Positions 53,289 to 61,407 of a DNA stretch of 64,000 nucleotides are shown piece by piece. Under the pieces are notes generated by a model that saw only the letters and a list, made by a program, of their open reading frames with translations, was not told the origin of the DNA and searched no databases. Within the stretch, counting starts at the first letter, position 1, and each line of letters opens with the position of its first letter. The DNA comes from 34-65-8 sp964516135 (GTDB lineage: Bacteria > Pseudomonadota > Alphaproteobacteria > Sphingomonadales > Sphingomonadaceae), in contig CAZEWN010000013.1 in the NCBI GenBank assembly GCA_964516135.1, positions 26,633 through 90,632 of the forward strand, read 5' to 3'. The position numbers were made by a program, and so were the translations under genes.

Positions 53289-53886
53289 TGTGGGGGCCGA
53301 AGCCCTGCGTCCCGATCTCGCCGTTATCGCGCGCCAGGTGCCGCATGGCGCGCGGGTGCTCGATGTGGGGTGCGGCGATGGCGCGCTGCTCGCGACCTTG
53401 CGCGAAGGCAAGCAGGTCGACGCGCGCGGGATCGAGATTGACCCGGTGCTGGTCGAACGCTGCGTCGCGCGTGGCCTCAGCGTGGTCCAGGGCGATGCCG
53501 ACCGCGACCTCACCTTCTATCCCGATGGCGCGTTCGACGTGGCGATCCTCAGTCAAACGCTTCAGACCGCCGCGCGGCCCGACCGGATGCTGGCCGAGTT
53601 GCTGCGCGTTGGCCGTCGTGCTTTCGTCAGCTTTCCCAACTTCGCTTACTGGAGGATGCGCTGGGCTCTGTTGAGCCGGGGGCGGATGCCGGTCACGCGC
53701 CACTTGCCGGTGAGTTGGTACGAAACCGAGAACATCCACCACGTAACTGTAACGGATTTTGAGGAGCTCGCCGCCAGCCTTGGCATCACGGTGGAGCGCC
53801 GCTGGTTCTTCACGCGCGAGCGCGAGGTCGGCGGGGGCGGGGCCAACTGGCGCGCCGAATATGCGCTTTTCGAAGTGAGCCGATGA
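53281..53886 (+). CDS. metW: Methionine biosynthesis protein MetW
   Basis: A 201-residue methyltransferase-like protein. VLDVGCGDGALLATL is the SAM-binding motif I; SQTLQTAARPDRMLAELLRVGRRAFVSFPNFAYWRMR and HHVTVTDFEELAASLGI are typical of MetW. MetW is a partner needed for MetX activity in several proteobacteria. The ATG 53281 overlaps the metX stop, giving strong coupling. Confidence 0.94.
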   Translation: MASVGAEALRPDLAVIARQVPHGARVLDVGCGDGALLATLREGKQVDARGIEIDPVLVERCVARGLSVVQGDADRDLTFYPDGAFDVAILSQTLQTAARPDRMLAELLRVGRRAFVSFPNFAYWRMRWALLSRGRMPVTRHLPVSWYETENIHHVTVTDFEELAASLGITVERRWFFTREREVGGGGANWRAEYALFEVSR

Positions 53887-54133
53887 GCGGCCGACAATCA
53901 ACCTGACGAACGGTCCGCATGCCGCGCGCGGGATTAGGTGTTCGGCGCGATACCTGCTATGTCCCATGATGCTGACGTCGAATTTTGCGACGGACTTCGG
54001 CTTTTGACGACCGCGAATCCGGCCAACCGCATTCGCGCCAATTGGACGACGACTTCCTTTCAATTGAGACCCCTCGCACGACGCGCCGGGCAATTCCGCT
54101 TGGCGCCAACAGGTTTCTTGAAAGGAAACATCC
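53887..54133 (+). other. 247-bp leader region of the cold-shock gene
   Basis: The interval between metW and the cold-shock gene has no coding signal. Cold-shock genes often have long structured 5' leaders; the length fits, but I could not assign a promoter or thermosensor structure. A GAAAGGAAA ribosome site sits just before the ATG at 54134. Confidence 0.35.
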
Positions 54134-54343
54134 ATGGCCAAGGTAGGCACCGTCAAATTCTTTAACGATGACAAAGGGTATGGTTTCATCCAGCCCGATG
54201 ATGGTTCGTCCGACAGCTTTGTCCACATTTCAGCCGTGCAGGCCGCCGGGATGCATACGTTGACTAAGGACCAGCGCGTGAATTTCGAAGTCGAAACCGG
54301 CCGCAATGGCAAGGAAAGCGCCGTCAACCTGTCGGCTGCGTGA
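54134..54343 (+). CDS. Cold-shock protein (CspA family)
   Basis: A 69-residue single cold-shock domain protein that binds single-stranded nucleic acids. It shows GTVKFFNDDKGYGFIQPDDG (RNP1 KGYGFI), SFVHISAVQAAG (RNP2, with Ser in place of the usual Val) and GKESAVNLSAA at the end. Strong ribosome site (AAAGGAAA). No second domain, so it is the short CspA type. Confidence 0.95.
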   Translation: MAKVGTVKFFNDDKGYGFIQPDDGSSDSFVHISAVQAAGMHTLTKDQRVNFEVETGRNGKESAVNLSAA

Positions 54344-54430
54344 TCGGCTCCGGGGGCCGTGTCCACGCGGCTCCCGGCCTGTTGCCACTCCCCCGCGCCC
54401 CTTTGCCAATCCACCGCGCAAGGAACGAGC

Positions 54431-54661
54431 ATGAGCCAGACTTACGAATTCTACACCGCGCGCGCCGACGAATCGGCCGCCGAGGCCAGGGCAGCGGGGC
54501 TGGTCAACGTGCGCGAACGTGCGCTCCGTTCCGAAAAGACCTGGCGTGCTCTCGCCGCGCAGGCACGCAGGGTTCTGATCGATCGGGAAAAGGCCGAGGC
54601 CGTCCGGCAGGAACGCCGCTCCGCCGAAGCTGAGCTACGCGCGCGGGGCGCGGCGCACTAA
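54431..54661 (+). CDS. Small helical hypothetical protein
   Basis: A 76-residue protein starting MSQTYEFYTARADESAAEARAAG at ATG 54431 with AAGGAACG upstream. It is charged and helical throughout, like a coiled-coil, with Arg/Glu/Ala-rich heptads (ALAAQARRVLIDREKAEAVRQERRSAEAEL). No known domain; similar small proteins follow cold-shock genes in sphingomonads as far as I know. No signal peptide: cytoplasmic. Confidence 0.72.
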   Translation: MSQTYEFYTARADESAAEARAAGLVNVRERALRSEKTWRALAAQARRVLIDREKAEAVRQERRSAEAELRARGAAH

Positions 54662-54797
54662 CCCCCGGAGGAATCAGTGCGCCGCCTGCGACCAAGTGTC
54701 ACGCGGCCGGAGAAACGCGCTTGCCCGCGCGACGGCGCTTTGCTACGGGCGCGCTCCTACCCCGCAGGGAGGGCGACCGTGCCACCCTGATCTTAGT

Positions 54798-54884
54798 GCG
54801 GTCGTGGCGGAACTGGTAGACGCGCAACGTTGAGGTCGTTGTGGGCGAAAGCCCGTGGAAGTTCGAGTCTTCTCGACCGCACCA
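54798..54884 (+). tRNA. tRNA-Leu(GAG)
   Basis: An 87-nt type II tRNA. Acceptor arms GCGGTCG and CGACCGC pair over 7 bp, the anticodon loop is TTGAGGT (anticodon GAG), a long variable arm (TTGTGGGCGAAAGCCCGTGG) follows, then T loop GTTCGAGTC and encoded CCA. The genomic island begins right after its 3' end. Confidence 0.96.
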
Positions 54885-54888
54885 ATCC

Positions 54889-54913
54889 CTTGAATTCATC
54901 GAAGAAATTCAAG
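54889..54913. terminator. Inverted repeat after tRNA-Leu
   Basis: Arms CTTGAATT and AATTCAAG (8 bp) around a 9-nt loop, 4 bp after the tRNA-Leu CCA. It could terminate the tRNA transcript, though no U-tract is present, or be part of an attachment region. Confidence 0.45.
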
Positions 54914-55034
54914 CGGTTGAAGCAAGGGGCCAAATCCAGCCCACCCTCTGGCCCACCTCAAAACATGCGGTGTGATGGCGAGGTTTGCATCGCTATGAGC
55001 AAGTCACAGGCCAACACAAACGGTTCGTTTGGGG

Positions 55035-55865
55035 TCACCCTTGCCGCAATTCCTCAATAAAGCTCGCCAGCACGGCGTCGAGGTCGGGGTAGGTTGGATG
55101 GCGGGTGAAGTGAGCGGCCAGCTCCAAATCGATTTGCACCACGGACTTAGCATCCTCCTTGGTGGCGACCGCCCAAGCCCGTCCAGGGTGTAGCGTGTCC
55201 CACGGCGAGCGCTTGTTGGTTCGCGTCGTGGCGGAATCGCCATGCTTGCCGAGGCCGTAAAGAATGTTCGTCTCGCTGTTCCAGATCGGCCGGAATAGAT
55301 GGATGAGGTAGTCCTCCGCCGCCGTTTCCCAGCCACTTTGTACCACGAGCGAGCGAAACTCGAAGTCGGCAAGGTCGAGTGTGCTCGCGGCCTTCCCGAT
55401 ACTCTTGCGATGGTCGCTCAGGCGGCCACAGAGCCGGGCGCCCTGTTCCATCGGCGTGCGGGCATTCGAGACTGCTGGGGCTGCCTGTCCAACGTAGATC
55501 GGTGTCTCGGTGCCGCTGATAGCCGCATAGGCGGGAAACGAGCCGCTGTAGTAGATCGCGTACACGCCCGAGCCGTATGAACGCGGAATGTCGGAAAGCG
55601 GGTGCCTATCTTGCGCGACCAGCGCCAGCGCCACGAACCGTCCCACCACCTTTGGATTGCTCGGATCAAACACAGCGGTGGGCTGCGCGATTGGATCGAG
55701 CTTGGCGAGCAACGAAGTCAGTCCGTCGATCGTTTCCTTGATCTGCGCCTCTAGCTTCCTGCGTTTCGGATTCGAGAGCGACCCAACACTCGCTTCCGCG
55801 ATCAGGCGATCAAGACTTTCGCGCAGGGTGCTAACCGCATCCGTGCCAGTCGTTTTGCTATTCAT
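55035..55865 (-). CDS. Eco29kI-family GIY-YIG restriction endonuclease
   Basis: A 276-residue type II restriction enzyme. The GIY-YIG elements are GVYAIYY at 100-106 and IYVG at 123-126. Residues R148 and H152 lie in RLSDHRKSI, Glu184 in AEDYLIHLF and Asn196 in RPIWN, arranged as in R.Eco29kI. The SPWDTLHPGRAWA tail is also family-like. It has a longer N-terminus (about 95 residues) than the prototype. It starts at an ATG overlapping the methyltransferase stop (ATGA), so they are expressed together. Recognition of CCGCGG is inferred only from the prototype. Confidence 0.87.
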   Translation of the reverse strand: MNSKTTGTDAVSTLRESLDRLIAEASVGSLSNPKRRKLEAQIKETIDGLTSLLAKLDPIAQPTAVFDPSNPKVVGRFVALALVAQDRHPLSDIPRSYGSGVYAIYYSGSFPAYAAISGTETPIYVGQAAPAVSNARTPMEQGARLCGRLSDHRKSIGKAASTLDLADFEFRSLVVQSGWETAAEDYLIHLFRPIWNSETNILYGLGKHGDSATTRTNKRSPWDTLHPGRAWAVATKEDAKSVVQIDLELAAHFTRHPTYPDLDAVLASFIEELRQG

Positions 55866-57025
55866 GCACTCTCCGCGAGTCGGGAGGCGATACCGTCCCC
55901 GATCACGCGAGCTAGTTCAACCGGCACCGCATTGCCAAGCTGGCGCATGGATTCCGTCCACGACCCATGCAGCCGATAATCGTCTGGGAAGGTCTGAAGG
56001 CGGGCGCTCTCGCGCACCGTGAAATACCGAACCGACCCGTCCGGCCGAAGCAGCATGTTCTCGCCACCCGGCACGCCATGCACCCCCGCCTTGAGTGTCT
56101 TGGCGGGAAGGTCGAGCGGGCTGCCAGTATGGCCTGGATAGCTTCGCGCGCCAGCTTGGTAGCGGTGGTTGAGGACAAGGCGCGCTTGCGCCGGTTGTAG
56201 TTTGGGATCGGGCAGGTCACCGATCGCTTCCCGCACCGTTCGCCATGCCTTCGTCATGGGGCGTTCGGGGAGCTTAAGCGCGCGCGACAGGAGCCGGGGA
56301 TCGGTGAGGCCAATCACCCGCGCAGCGTTTCGATCGCTGTATTCCCGGCTGCGAAATTGATCCCACAACAGCGCGTCGAGCGAGTGGGTCGCTGTGGGAA
56401 AAGACCATTCGATCCCGAGGTCATCGCGGAAGCCAACGAACACCACGCGCTCGCGCCGTTGCGGCACGCCATAGTCGGCGGCGTTCAGGACGCGGTAGAC
56501 GACGTTATACTTGAGGCCGTGTTCGCGCCCGGAGGTGTGATGGGCCTCCAAGCGGGCGAGGTGAGCCTGCCAATCCTCGTCGTCCTTGCGCTCCAAGTCT
56601 GGGTAGGTGAGCTGGTGGACAATATACGCGAGGTACGTGGCGAAGGCCGCGCGGGTCAGGCCTTTTACGTTTTCGAACATGAAGGCCGGGGGCCTCGTTT
56701 CGCGGACGGCGCGCACCGCCTCGCCCCACATGTCGCGGTGATCGGCTTGGGCACGATGCTTCCCTCCTAGTGAGAACGGCTGGCAGGGTGGCCCTCCGCT
56801 GACGAGTTGCACCTTGCCTTCGTACGGACTGAAATCGACCGCCCGCACGTCACCTTCGACCGGCTCGGGCCACCGAGCGACGGCACCGGCTTTGACGCAC
56901 CTGTTCTCGCGGATGGTGTCGCAGCACCAACGATCCCATTCGACCACTTCAGCCGGGTGAAATCCCGATTGGCACAGGCCCATGCCGAGCCCGCCAGCTC
57001 CGGCGAATAATTCGATCGACCGCAT
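55862..57025 (-). CDS. DNA (cytosine-5-)-methyltransferase
   Basis: A 387-residue C5 methyltransferase that protects the sites cut by the adjacent endonuclease. Motif I ELFAGAGGLGMGL, motif IV GGPPCQPFS with catalytic Cys81, motif VI FENVKG, motif VIII QRRERVVFVGF and motif X RQLGNAVPV are all present. The target recognition domain is between about 215 and 330. It follows vsr with one base between stop and ATG and precedes the endonuclease with a 4-base overlap. Confidence 0.94.
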   Translation of the reverse strand: MRSIELFAGAGGLGMGLCQSGFHPAEVVEWDRWCCDTIRENRCVKAGAVARWPEPVEGDVRAVDFSPYEGKVQLVSGGPPCQPFSLGGKHRAQADHRDMWGEAVRAVRETRPPAFMFENVKGLTRAAFATYLAYIVHQLTYPDLERKDDEDWQAHLARLEAHHTSGREHGLKYNVVYRVLNAADYGVPQRRERVVFVGFRDDLGIEWSFPTATHSLDALLWDQFRSREYSDRNAARVIGLTDPRLLSRALKLPERPMTKAWRTVREAIGDLPDPKLQPAQARLVLNHRYQAGARSYPGHTGSPLDLPAKTLKAGVHGVPGGENMLLRPDGSVRYFTVRESARLQTFPDDYRLHGSWTESMRQLGNAVPVELARVIGDGIASRLAESA

Positions 57026-57026
57026 G

Positions 57027-57548
57027 TCACTCCGCCTCCAGGAACGCTCGAATGTTCTCTTTTAGTTCCGAAATCTCTTTCAACTGACATTCCCAGATGG
57101 TCAAGACCCTCCACCCCATGTTTTCCAGAGCCGCGAGCTGGATGGCGTCGCGCTCCCTGTTGCCCGACAATTTTTCGACCCAAAATTCTGGCCGCGATTT
57201 GGGCAGCCGGGCGATCTTGCAGGCAGGGTCGGGGTGACGGTGCCAAAAGCACCCGTGCACGAAGATAGCCCGCTTTCGACGCCGGAACACCAAGTCAGGC
57301 TTGCCGGGAAGCTCGGGCGCGTGAAGCCTGTATCGATACCCCATGCGGTGAACCAAGCGCCGGACGAATAGCTCCGGCTTTGTGCCTTTGCTTCGTATCA
57401 GCGCCATGCGGCGACTTCGCTCGGCGGGGTTGAGGGTATCGACCACGCATGGGCCGTACCGTGTGAGGATCGGCCAGGAAAGACTCGTCGCCATCCCCTC
57501 GGTTTGATAGCTTCGCCGGACCTCGGGGTATTGTCGTAACCGGGGCAT
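57027..57548 (-). CDS. vsr: Very short patch repair endonuclease
   Basis: A 173-residue Vsr endonuclease. The core is VDTLNPAERSRRMALIRSKGTKPELFVRRLVHRMGYRYRLH, then PGKPDLVFRRRKRAIFVHGCFWHRHPDPACK with the catalytic Asp and zinc-binding His/Cys, and GNRERD near the end. Vsr nicks T:G mismatches that arise from 5-methylcytosine deamination at the methyltransferase's sites. ATG 57548 has a GAAGAGAG ribosome site; ATG 57494 (155 residues, closer to family size) is also possible. First gene of vsr-dcm-R. Confidence 0.9.
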   Translation of the reverse strand: MPRLRQYPEVRRSYQTEGMATSLSWPILTRYGPCVVDTLNPAERSRRMALIRSKGTKPELFVRRLVHRMGYRYRLHAPELPGKPDLVFRRRKRAIFVHGCFWHRHPDPACKIARLPKSRPEFWVEKLSGNRERDAIQLAALENMGWRVLTIWECQLKEISELKENIRAFLEAE

Positions 57549-57577
57549 CGCGATGCTCTCTTCATGGGAACATCGTG

Positions 57578-57778
57578 ATGAGGATACTATCAAAGCGTCA
57601 GCTCAAGGAGTTGGTTCTGTACTCACCGCAGCACATCGCGCGATTGGAGAAGGCCGGGCAATTCCCCACGCGGGTACACCTTGGCCCCTGCCGGGTGGGA
57701 TGGGTTGAAGCTGAAGTGCTCGACTGGCTCCAACAACGGTTGGATCGCCGCGAAGCGCCTAGCCGACACTCCTTTTGA
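57578..57778 (+). CDS. AlpA-family transcriptional regulator
   Basis: A 66-residue helix-turn-helix protein: LSKRQLKELVLYSPQHIARLEKAGQFPTRVHLGPCRVGWVEAEVLDWLQQRL. This AlpA/excisionase-like fold regulates integrase or excision in many islands. A GTG three bases earlier (57575) is possible. It is divergent from vsr, with overlapping promoter space, so it may also control the restriction operon. A hairpin follows the stop. Confidence 0.86.
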   Translation: MRILSKRQLKELVLYSPQHIARLEKAGQFPTRVHLGPCRVGWVEAEVLDWLQQRLDRREAPSRHSF

Positions 57779-57784
57779 AGGAGC

Positions 57785-57814
57785 GGGTGGCCGGGATTGC
57801 AAGCCCGGCCACCC
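57785..57814 (+). terminator. Hairpin after the AlpA gene
   Basis: A perfect 11-bp inverted repeat, GGGTGGCCGGG and CCCGGCCACCC, with an 8-nt loop, 6 bp after the alpA stop. It is followed by AATTAG rather than a U-tract, so it is likely a weak or factor-assisted terminator isolating alpA from the SIR2 gene. Confidence 0.55.
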
Positions 57815-57890
57815 AATTAGCTCGCGGCCTTTCTAATTGAGATAATTGAGGTATCATGGGCAGAATACCCATCCCCTTTGTGTATTGCCT

Positions 57891-58913
57891 ATGACCATCG
57901 AACAAATCTCCAAGCTTGCTCAGTCCTGTTTCCAAGGCAATCCCGTCATTGTCCTCGGCAGTGGCGGTTCGATGCCTCACGGACTTCCGAGCATGAGTGA
58001 TCTTGCGACCTTTTTGAAAGAACACATCAAGCCGTCGGGCGACAAGGAGCATGCCGCTTGGGACGCGGTGCTCGTGGACATGGATGCGGGCAAGCACCTT
58101 GAGGCCGCGCTTGAAGGTAAAAACCTACCAGATACGCTCCTGCACAAAATTGTTTGCGCCACGTGGAACTGTGTGAACAAGAAAGACGCAGAGGTGTTTT
58201 TCGGCTTGGCCCGCGATCCGGAAGCGTTTCCCTTGGGCAGAATATTGAAGGCACTTTTCCAAAGTACGAACGTCGCGGTTCACGTGGTCACAACCAATTA
58301 TGATCGGGTGATCGAGTATGCTTGCAACTCTGCTGGACTGATATTCAATACCGGCTTCACACCCGGCTATCTTCAAACATGGGAAGCAACTGGCACCGCA
58401 GGGTTCACGATTGGCGGAAAGCCGACGAGGGTAGTCAGAATATGGAAAGTGCATGGTTCCTTGGACTGGTTTCAGGCGCCTGACGACACCGTAGTTGGAT
58501 TGCCGGTCTTTCAGCTACCCAATGAGACTCATTTGCCTTTGATTGTCACACCTGGGCTGAACAAATATGAGAAAACACACCAAGATCCATTTCGATCTAC
58601 GATAAATGGGGCAGACGCTGCTCTGAGAGGAGCAACCGCGTTCCTTACCATCGGGTTCGGCTTTCGGGATCAACATATCCATCCCAAGATTATCCAGCGA
58701 TGCAGGGAAAATGTGCCAATCGTCGTGCTGGCTAGGTCGCTAACCGACGAAGCGAAATCGTTTCTTAATAAGAGCGCAGGCCAAAACTACTTAGGGATTG
58801 AGTCCGGGTATAACGGTGGCAGTCGAGCTTACACGCAACAGGCGCCCGACGGTTTTGAAATACCGGACCAGGAGTTGTGGTCGTCCGAAGGATTTATAAG
58901 ATTAGTAACTTAG
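57891..58913 (+). CDS. SIR2-like NAD-binding defence protein
   Basis: A 340-residue SIR2_2-type protein. VIVLGSGGSMPHGLPSM is the NAD-binding loop; VVTTNYDRVIEYA has the conserved Asn-Asp of the sirtuin active site; WKVHGSLDWF holds the catalytic histidine. GATAFLTIGFGFRDQHIHPKI is a later NAD-site segment. SIR2 proteins of this kind degrade NAD in phage-infected cells. The next gene is a HerA ATPase 7 bp downstream, the pair known as SIR2-HerA. Start at 57891 (MTIEQISKLAQSCFQG). Base composition is visibly lower in GC than the host genes. Confidence 0.88.
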   Translation: MTIEQISKLAQSCFQGNPVIVLGSGGSMPHGLPSMSDLATFLKEHIKPSGDKEHAAWDAVLVDMDAGKHLEAALEGKNLPDTLLHKIVCATWNCVNKKDAEVFFGLARDPEAFPLGRILKALFQSTNVAVHVVTTNYDRVIEYACNSAGLIFNTGFTPGYLQTWEATGTAGFTIGGKPTRVVRIWKVHGSLDWFQAPDDTVVGLPVFQLPNETHLPLIVTPGLNKYEKTHQDPFRSTINGADAALRGATAFLTIGFGFRDQHIHPKIIQRCRENVPIVVLARSLTDEAKSFLNKSAGQNYLGIESGYNGGSRAYTQQAPDGFEIPDQELWSSEGFIRLVT

Positions 58914-58920
58914 GAAGTCT

Positions 58921-60672
58921 ATGGCTATCTTCAACTTCAATGATGCTGATGCGCTTGGCTCGGTCATATCGGTCGATACGACTGCTGTGATCATACGGGT
59001 GGACGACCTTGATCGACTGAAGCGTCTGCAAGTTAACCGATTGGTTGTGCTTCAAAGCAGCAAGGCTGGGCAGCATTTGATTGGCGTTGTGGTGAAAATC
59101 ACTCGAAAGCCTGACGACCGAGCGATGGTTGCGGGCTTCCCGGACATTGGAGATGGGATCGGCGACGCGACCGAGAACAACCTAGTTCGCATCACACTGA
59201 TCGGCACACTGCTGGACAAGGTCGGTCAGAATGCGAATGTTTTCCGCCGCACACTCGAGACCGTGCCCGAAATTGAAGCAAATTGCTTTGCTTTGGAGGG
59301 AGGGGCGTTGACGAGTTTCATGCAGGTCATCTCCAATGTGGAGATCGATGGGCCAAAGCTTGCGCTTGGCAGCTTCACAATAGACGACGACGCCATCGCA
59401 TTCCTTAATGGCAACAAGCTATTTCAGCGTCATGCGGTCATTGTGGGTAGCACCGGCTCTGGGAAATCCTGGACCACCGCTCGATTGCTGGACCAAATTG
59501 CCGCCTTGCCACAGGCGAACACCGTGTTGTTCGACATTCATGGCGAGTACCGACCGTTGGATGGTGATGCTTTTCAGCATTTCAAGGTTGCGGGACCGGC
59601 GGATATTGAGAGGCAGAACGGCATTGACGAAGGCGTCCTCCACCTGCCGTATTGGTTGCTAGGATATGAGGCGCTGGTTGCCATGTTCGTCGATCGCAGC
59701 GACCAGAATGCTCCCAACCAATCTATGCTCATGACGCGAGCCATTACAGAAGCTAAAAAAGCGGTTTTGAGCGACCCGAAGCATAAGGAAATTCTGGACA
59801 ATTTCACGATCGATAGTCCCGTCCCCTTCGACATCGACGCGGTCGTGGAAAGCCTTAATAAACTCAACTCCGAAATGGTCGCAGGCGCGCGCGGTGAAAA
59901 ACAAGGCGATTATCATGGTAAGCTAAGTCGATTGATCGCGCGCCTCGAAGCTAAGCGTGCTGATCGCCGACTTGCATTTTTGTTTCAGCCACCCGCGCCC
60001 TGCATGGAGATGGATTGGCTGGAAAAGATGGTTCATCGCCTCATCGCCGGGCGCGGCGCGCAAGAAGGTAGCAAAGGGGGCGTCAAAATTGTCGACTTTT
60101 CCGAGGTTCCATCGGACGTGTTGCCACTCATGGTCAGCCTGTTAGCGCAGATCATTTTTTCAACCGCCATTTGGACCAAAACCGCCCAGCGTCATCCGAT
60201 CGCTATCCTGTGCGACGAAGCACATCTGTACATACCGGAGCGAGCGCAGGCAGATAGTGGCGATTCGGTCGCAGTTGAGATCTTTGAGCGAATCGCAAAA
60301 GAAGGGCGCAAGTACGGTATTGGATTGGTTGTGATAAGTCAGCGACCATCAGAGGTGAACCGCACGGTCCTAAGTCAGTGCAACAACGTGATTGCGATGA
60401 GATTGACCAATGGGGACGACCAAGCCGTGATTAGGCGGTTGTTGCCTGATAGCTTGGGAAGTTTTGGTGAATTACTTCCTGTCCTAGACGTAGGAGAAGC
60501 CCTGGTTGTCGGCGATGCGAGCCTCCTGCCAACCCGCGTAAGGATCGCAGAGCCGGTCAACAAACCAGACAGTCGAACGGTGGCGTTCTGGGACGAATGG
60601 AACAGCGAGGTTGCCAAATCGGACACCACCAACGCGATCAGGTCGTGGCGAAAGCAAAGTTTATCGGGTTAA
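58921..60672 (+). CDS. HerA-type ATPase of a SIR2-HerA system
   Basis: A 583-residue hexameric DNA-translocase-like ATPase. The N-terminal beta-barrel (about 1-95) is followed by Walker A GSTGSGKS at 176-183 (HAVIVGSTGSGKSWTTARLL), the LFDIHGEYRPL segment, Walker B in AILCDEAHLYIP, and SQRPSEVNRTVLSQCNNVIAMRLTNGDDQAVIRRLLP. It would assemble with SIR2 into a complex that senses phage DNA and triggers NAD depletion. Immediately follows SIR2 with the same low GC. Confidence 0.88.
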   Translation: MAIFNFNDADALGSVISVDTTAVIIRVDDLDRLKRLQVNRLVVLQSSKAGQHLIGVVVKITRKPDDRAMVAGFPDIGDGIGDATENNLVRITLIGTLLDKVGQNANVFRRTLETVPEIEANCFALEGGALTSFMQVISNVEIDGPKLALGSFTIDDDAIAFLNGNKLFQRHAVIVGSTGSGKSWTTARLLDQIAALPQANTVLFDIHGEYRPLDGDAFQHFKVAGPADIERQNGIDEGVLHLPYWLLGYEALVAMFVDRSDQNAPNQSMLMTRAITEAKKAVLSDPKHKEILDNFTIDSPVPFDIDAVVESLNKLNSEMVAGARGEKQGDYHGKLSRLIARLEAKRADRRLAFLFQPPAPCMEMDWLEKMVHRLIAGRGAQEGSKGGVKIVDFSEVPSDVLPLMVSLLAQIIFSTAIWTKTAQRHPIAILCDEAHLYIPERAQADSGDSVAVEIFERIAKEGRKYGIGLVVISQRPSEVNRTVLSQCNNVIAMRLTNGDDQAVIRRLLPDSLGSFGELLPVLDVGEALVVGDASLLPTRVRIAEPVNKPDSRTVAFWDEWNSEVAKSDTTNAIRSWRKQSLSG

Positions 60673-60893
60673 GTTCTTGTACCCCCATTTTTGATTGAAC
60701 GCTGTCCCCATACAAGCTGGAACTTAACCGGCCACCCCTACACACGCTAAAACCGCTCGTGCTTGTGACTTCATACTCCCATCCACTTGTTATCACGAAC
60801 CCACCGCCCACCCCTGCCGCCAATCCTGAATGCGCTTGACCATCGCCGAGTCTCCCGCCTCTATACCCCACGAAAACAGGGAGGGGCTGGGGG

Positions 60894-61406
60894 ATGGAAC
60901 TACTATTCAAGCGCGAGCAAACGGTAACGAATGTAGGTCGAGTCAATTTTAAGCTCTGGGGAAAGCTAGAGATCGACGAAAATGAATCGGCATTGATTGA
61001 AAGATACCGCTTCGATGCGGCGGTGCTGATTGGTGCTGACGACCAGCACTTGTTGCGCGGAGCGATCAAGCGCGGCGTGGTCGTGTTCGTGCTCGCAAGC
61101 TTGGTATTCACGTACATGGCGGGTGTCATGGGGCCAGCGATCGGTGCGGCGGCGGGCGTCGCGGCAGGGTATTGGTACATCAACGAGAAGCGCGAGACGA
61201 TTTTCGTCAAGGACTTGCTATATGGACGCCACTTCACCTGTCACAGTGTGGTCGAACTAGCCCGGAAGGAAGCGTGGCTCGAAAGCGCCTGCGGCGTGCT
61301 CCGGCAGGTCATGGAGAGCGCCAAGCACTGGGATGGCGTTGAACGGCACACCATCGAACCACTGCCGAAGGACCAGGCCAAGGAACTGATCCTCAGGGCC
61401 GCTTGA
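60894..61406 (+). CDS. Small membrane protein upstream of the TraD-like ATPase
   Basis: A 170-residue protein with two adjacent hydrophobic helices (about 61-80 GVVVFVLASLVFTYMAGVMG and 81-93 PAIGAAAGVAAGYWY). The N-terminus is a cytoplasmic segment that reads like beta strands; the C-terminal about 65 residues are helical and soluble. No family was recognised. It ends 1 bp before the ATPase start, so the two are clearly one unit. The interval before it (60673-60893) holds no gene. Confidence 0.7.
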   Translation: MELLFKREQTVTNVGRVNFKLWGKLEIDENESALIERYRFDAAVLIGADDQHLLRGAIKRGVVVFVLASLVFTYMAGVMGPAIGAAAGVAAGYWYINEKRETIFVKDLLYGRHFTCHSVVELARKEAWLESACGVLRQVMESAKHWDGVERHTIEPLPKDQAKELILRAA

Positions 61407-61407
61407 C

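Noticed and set aside
54699..54899. Minus-strand frame overlapping tRNA-Leu
   Set aside because: It runs through the tRNA gene and has no protein-like composition.
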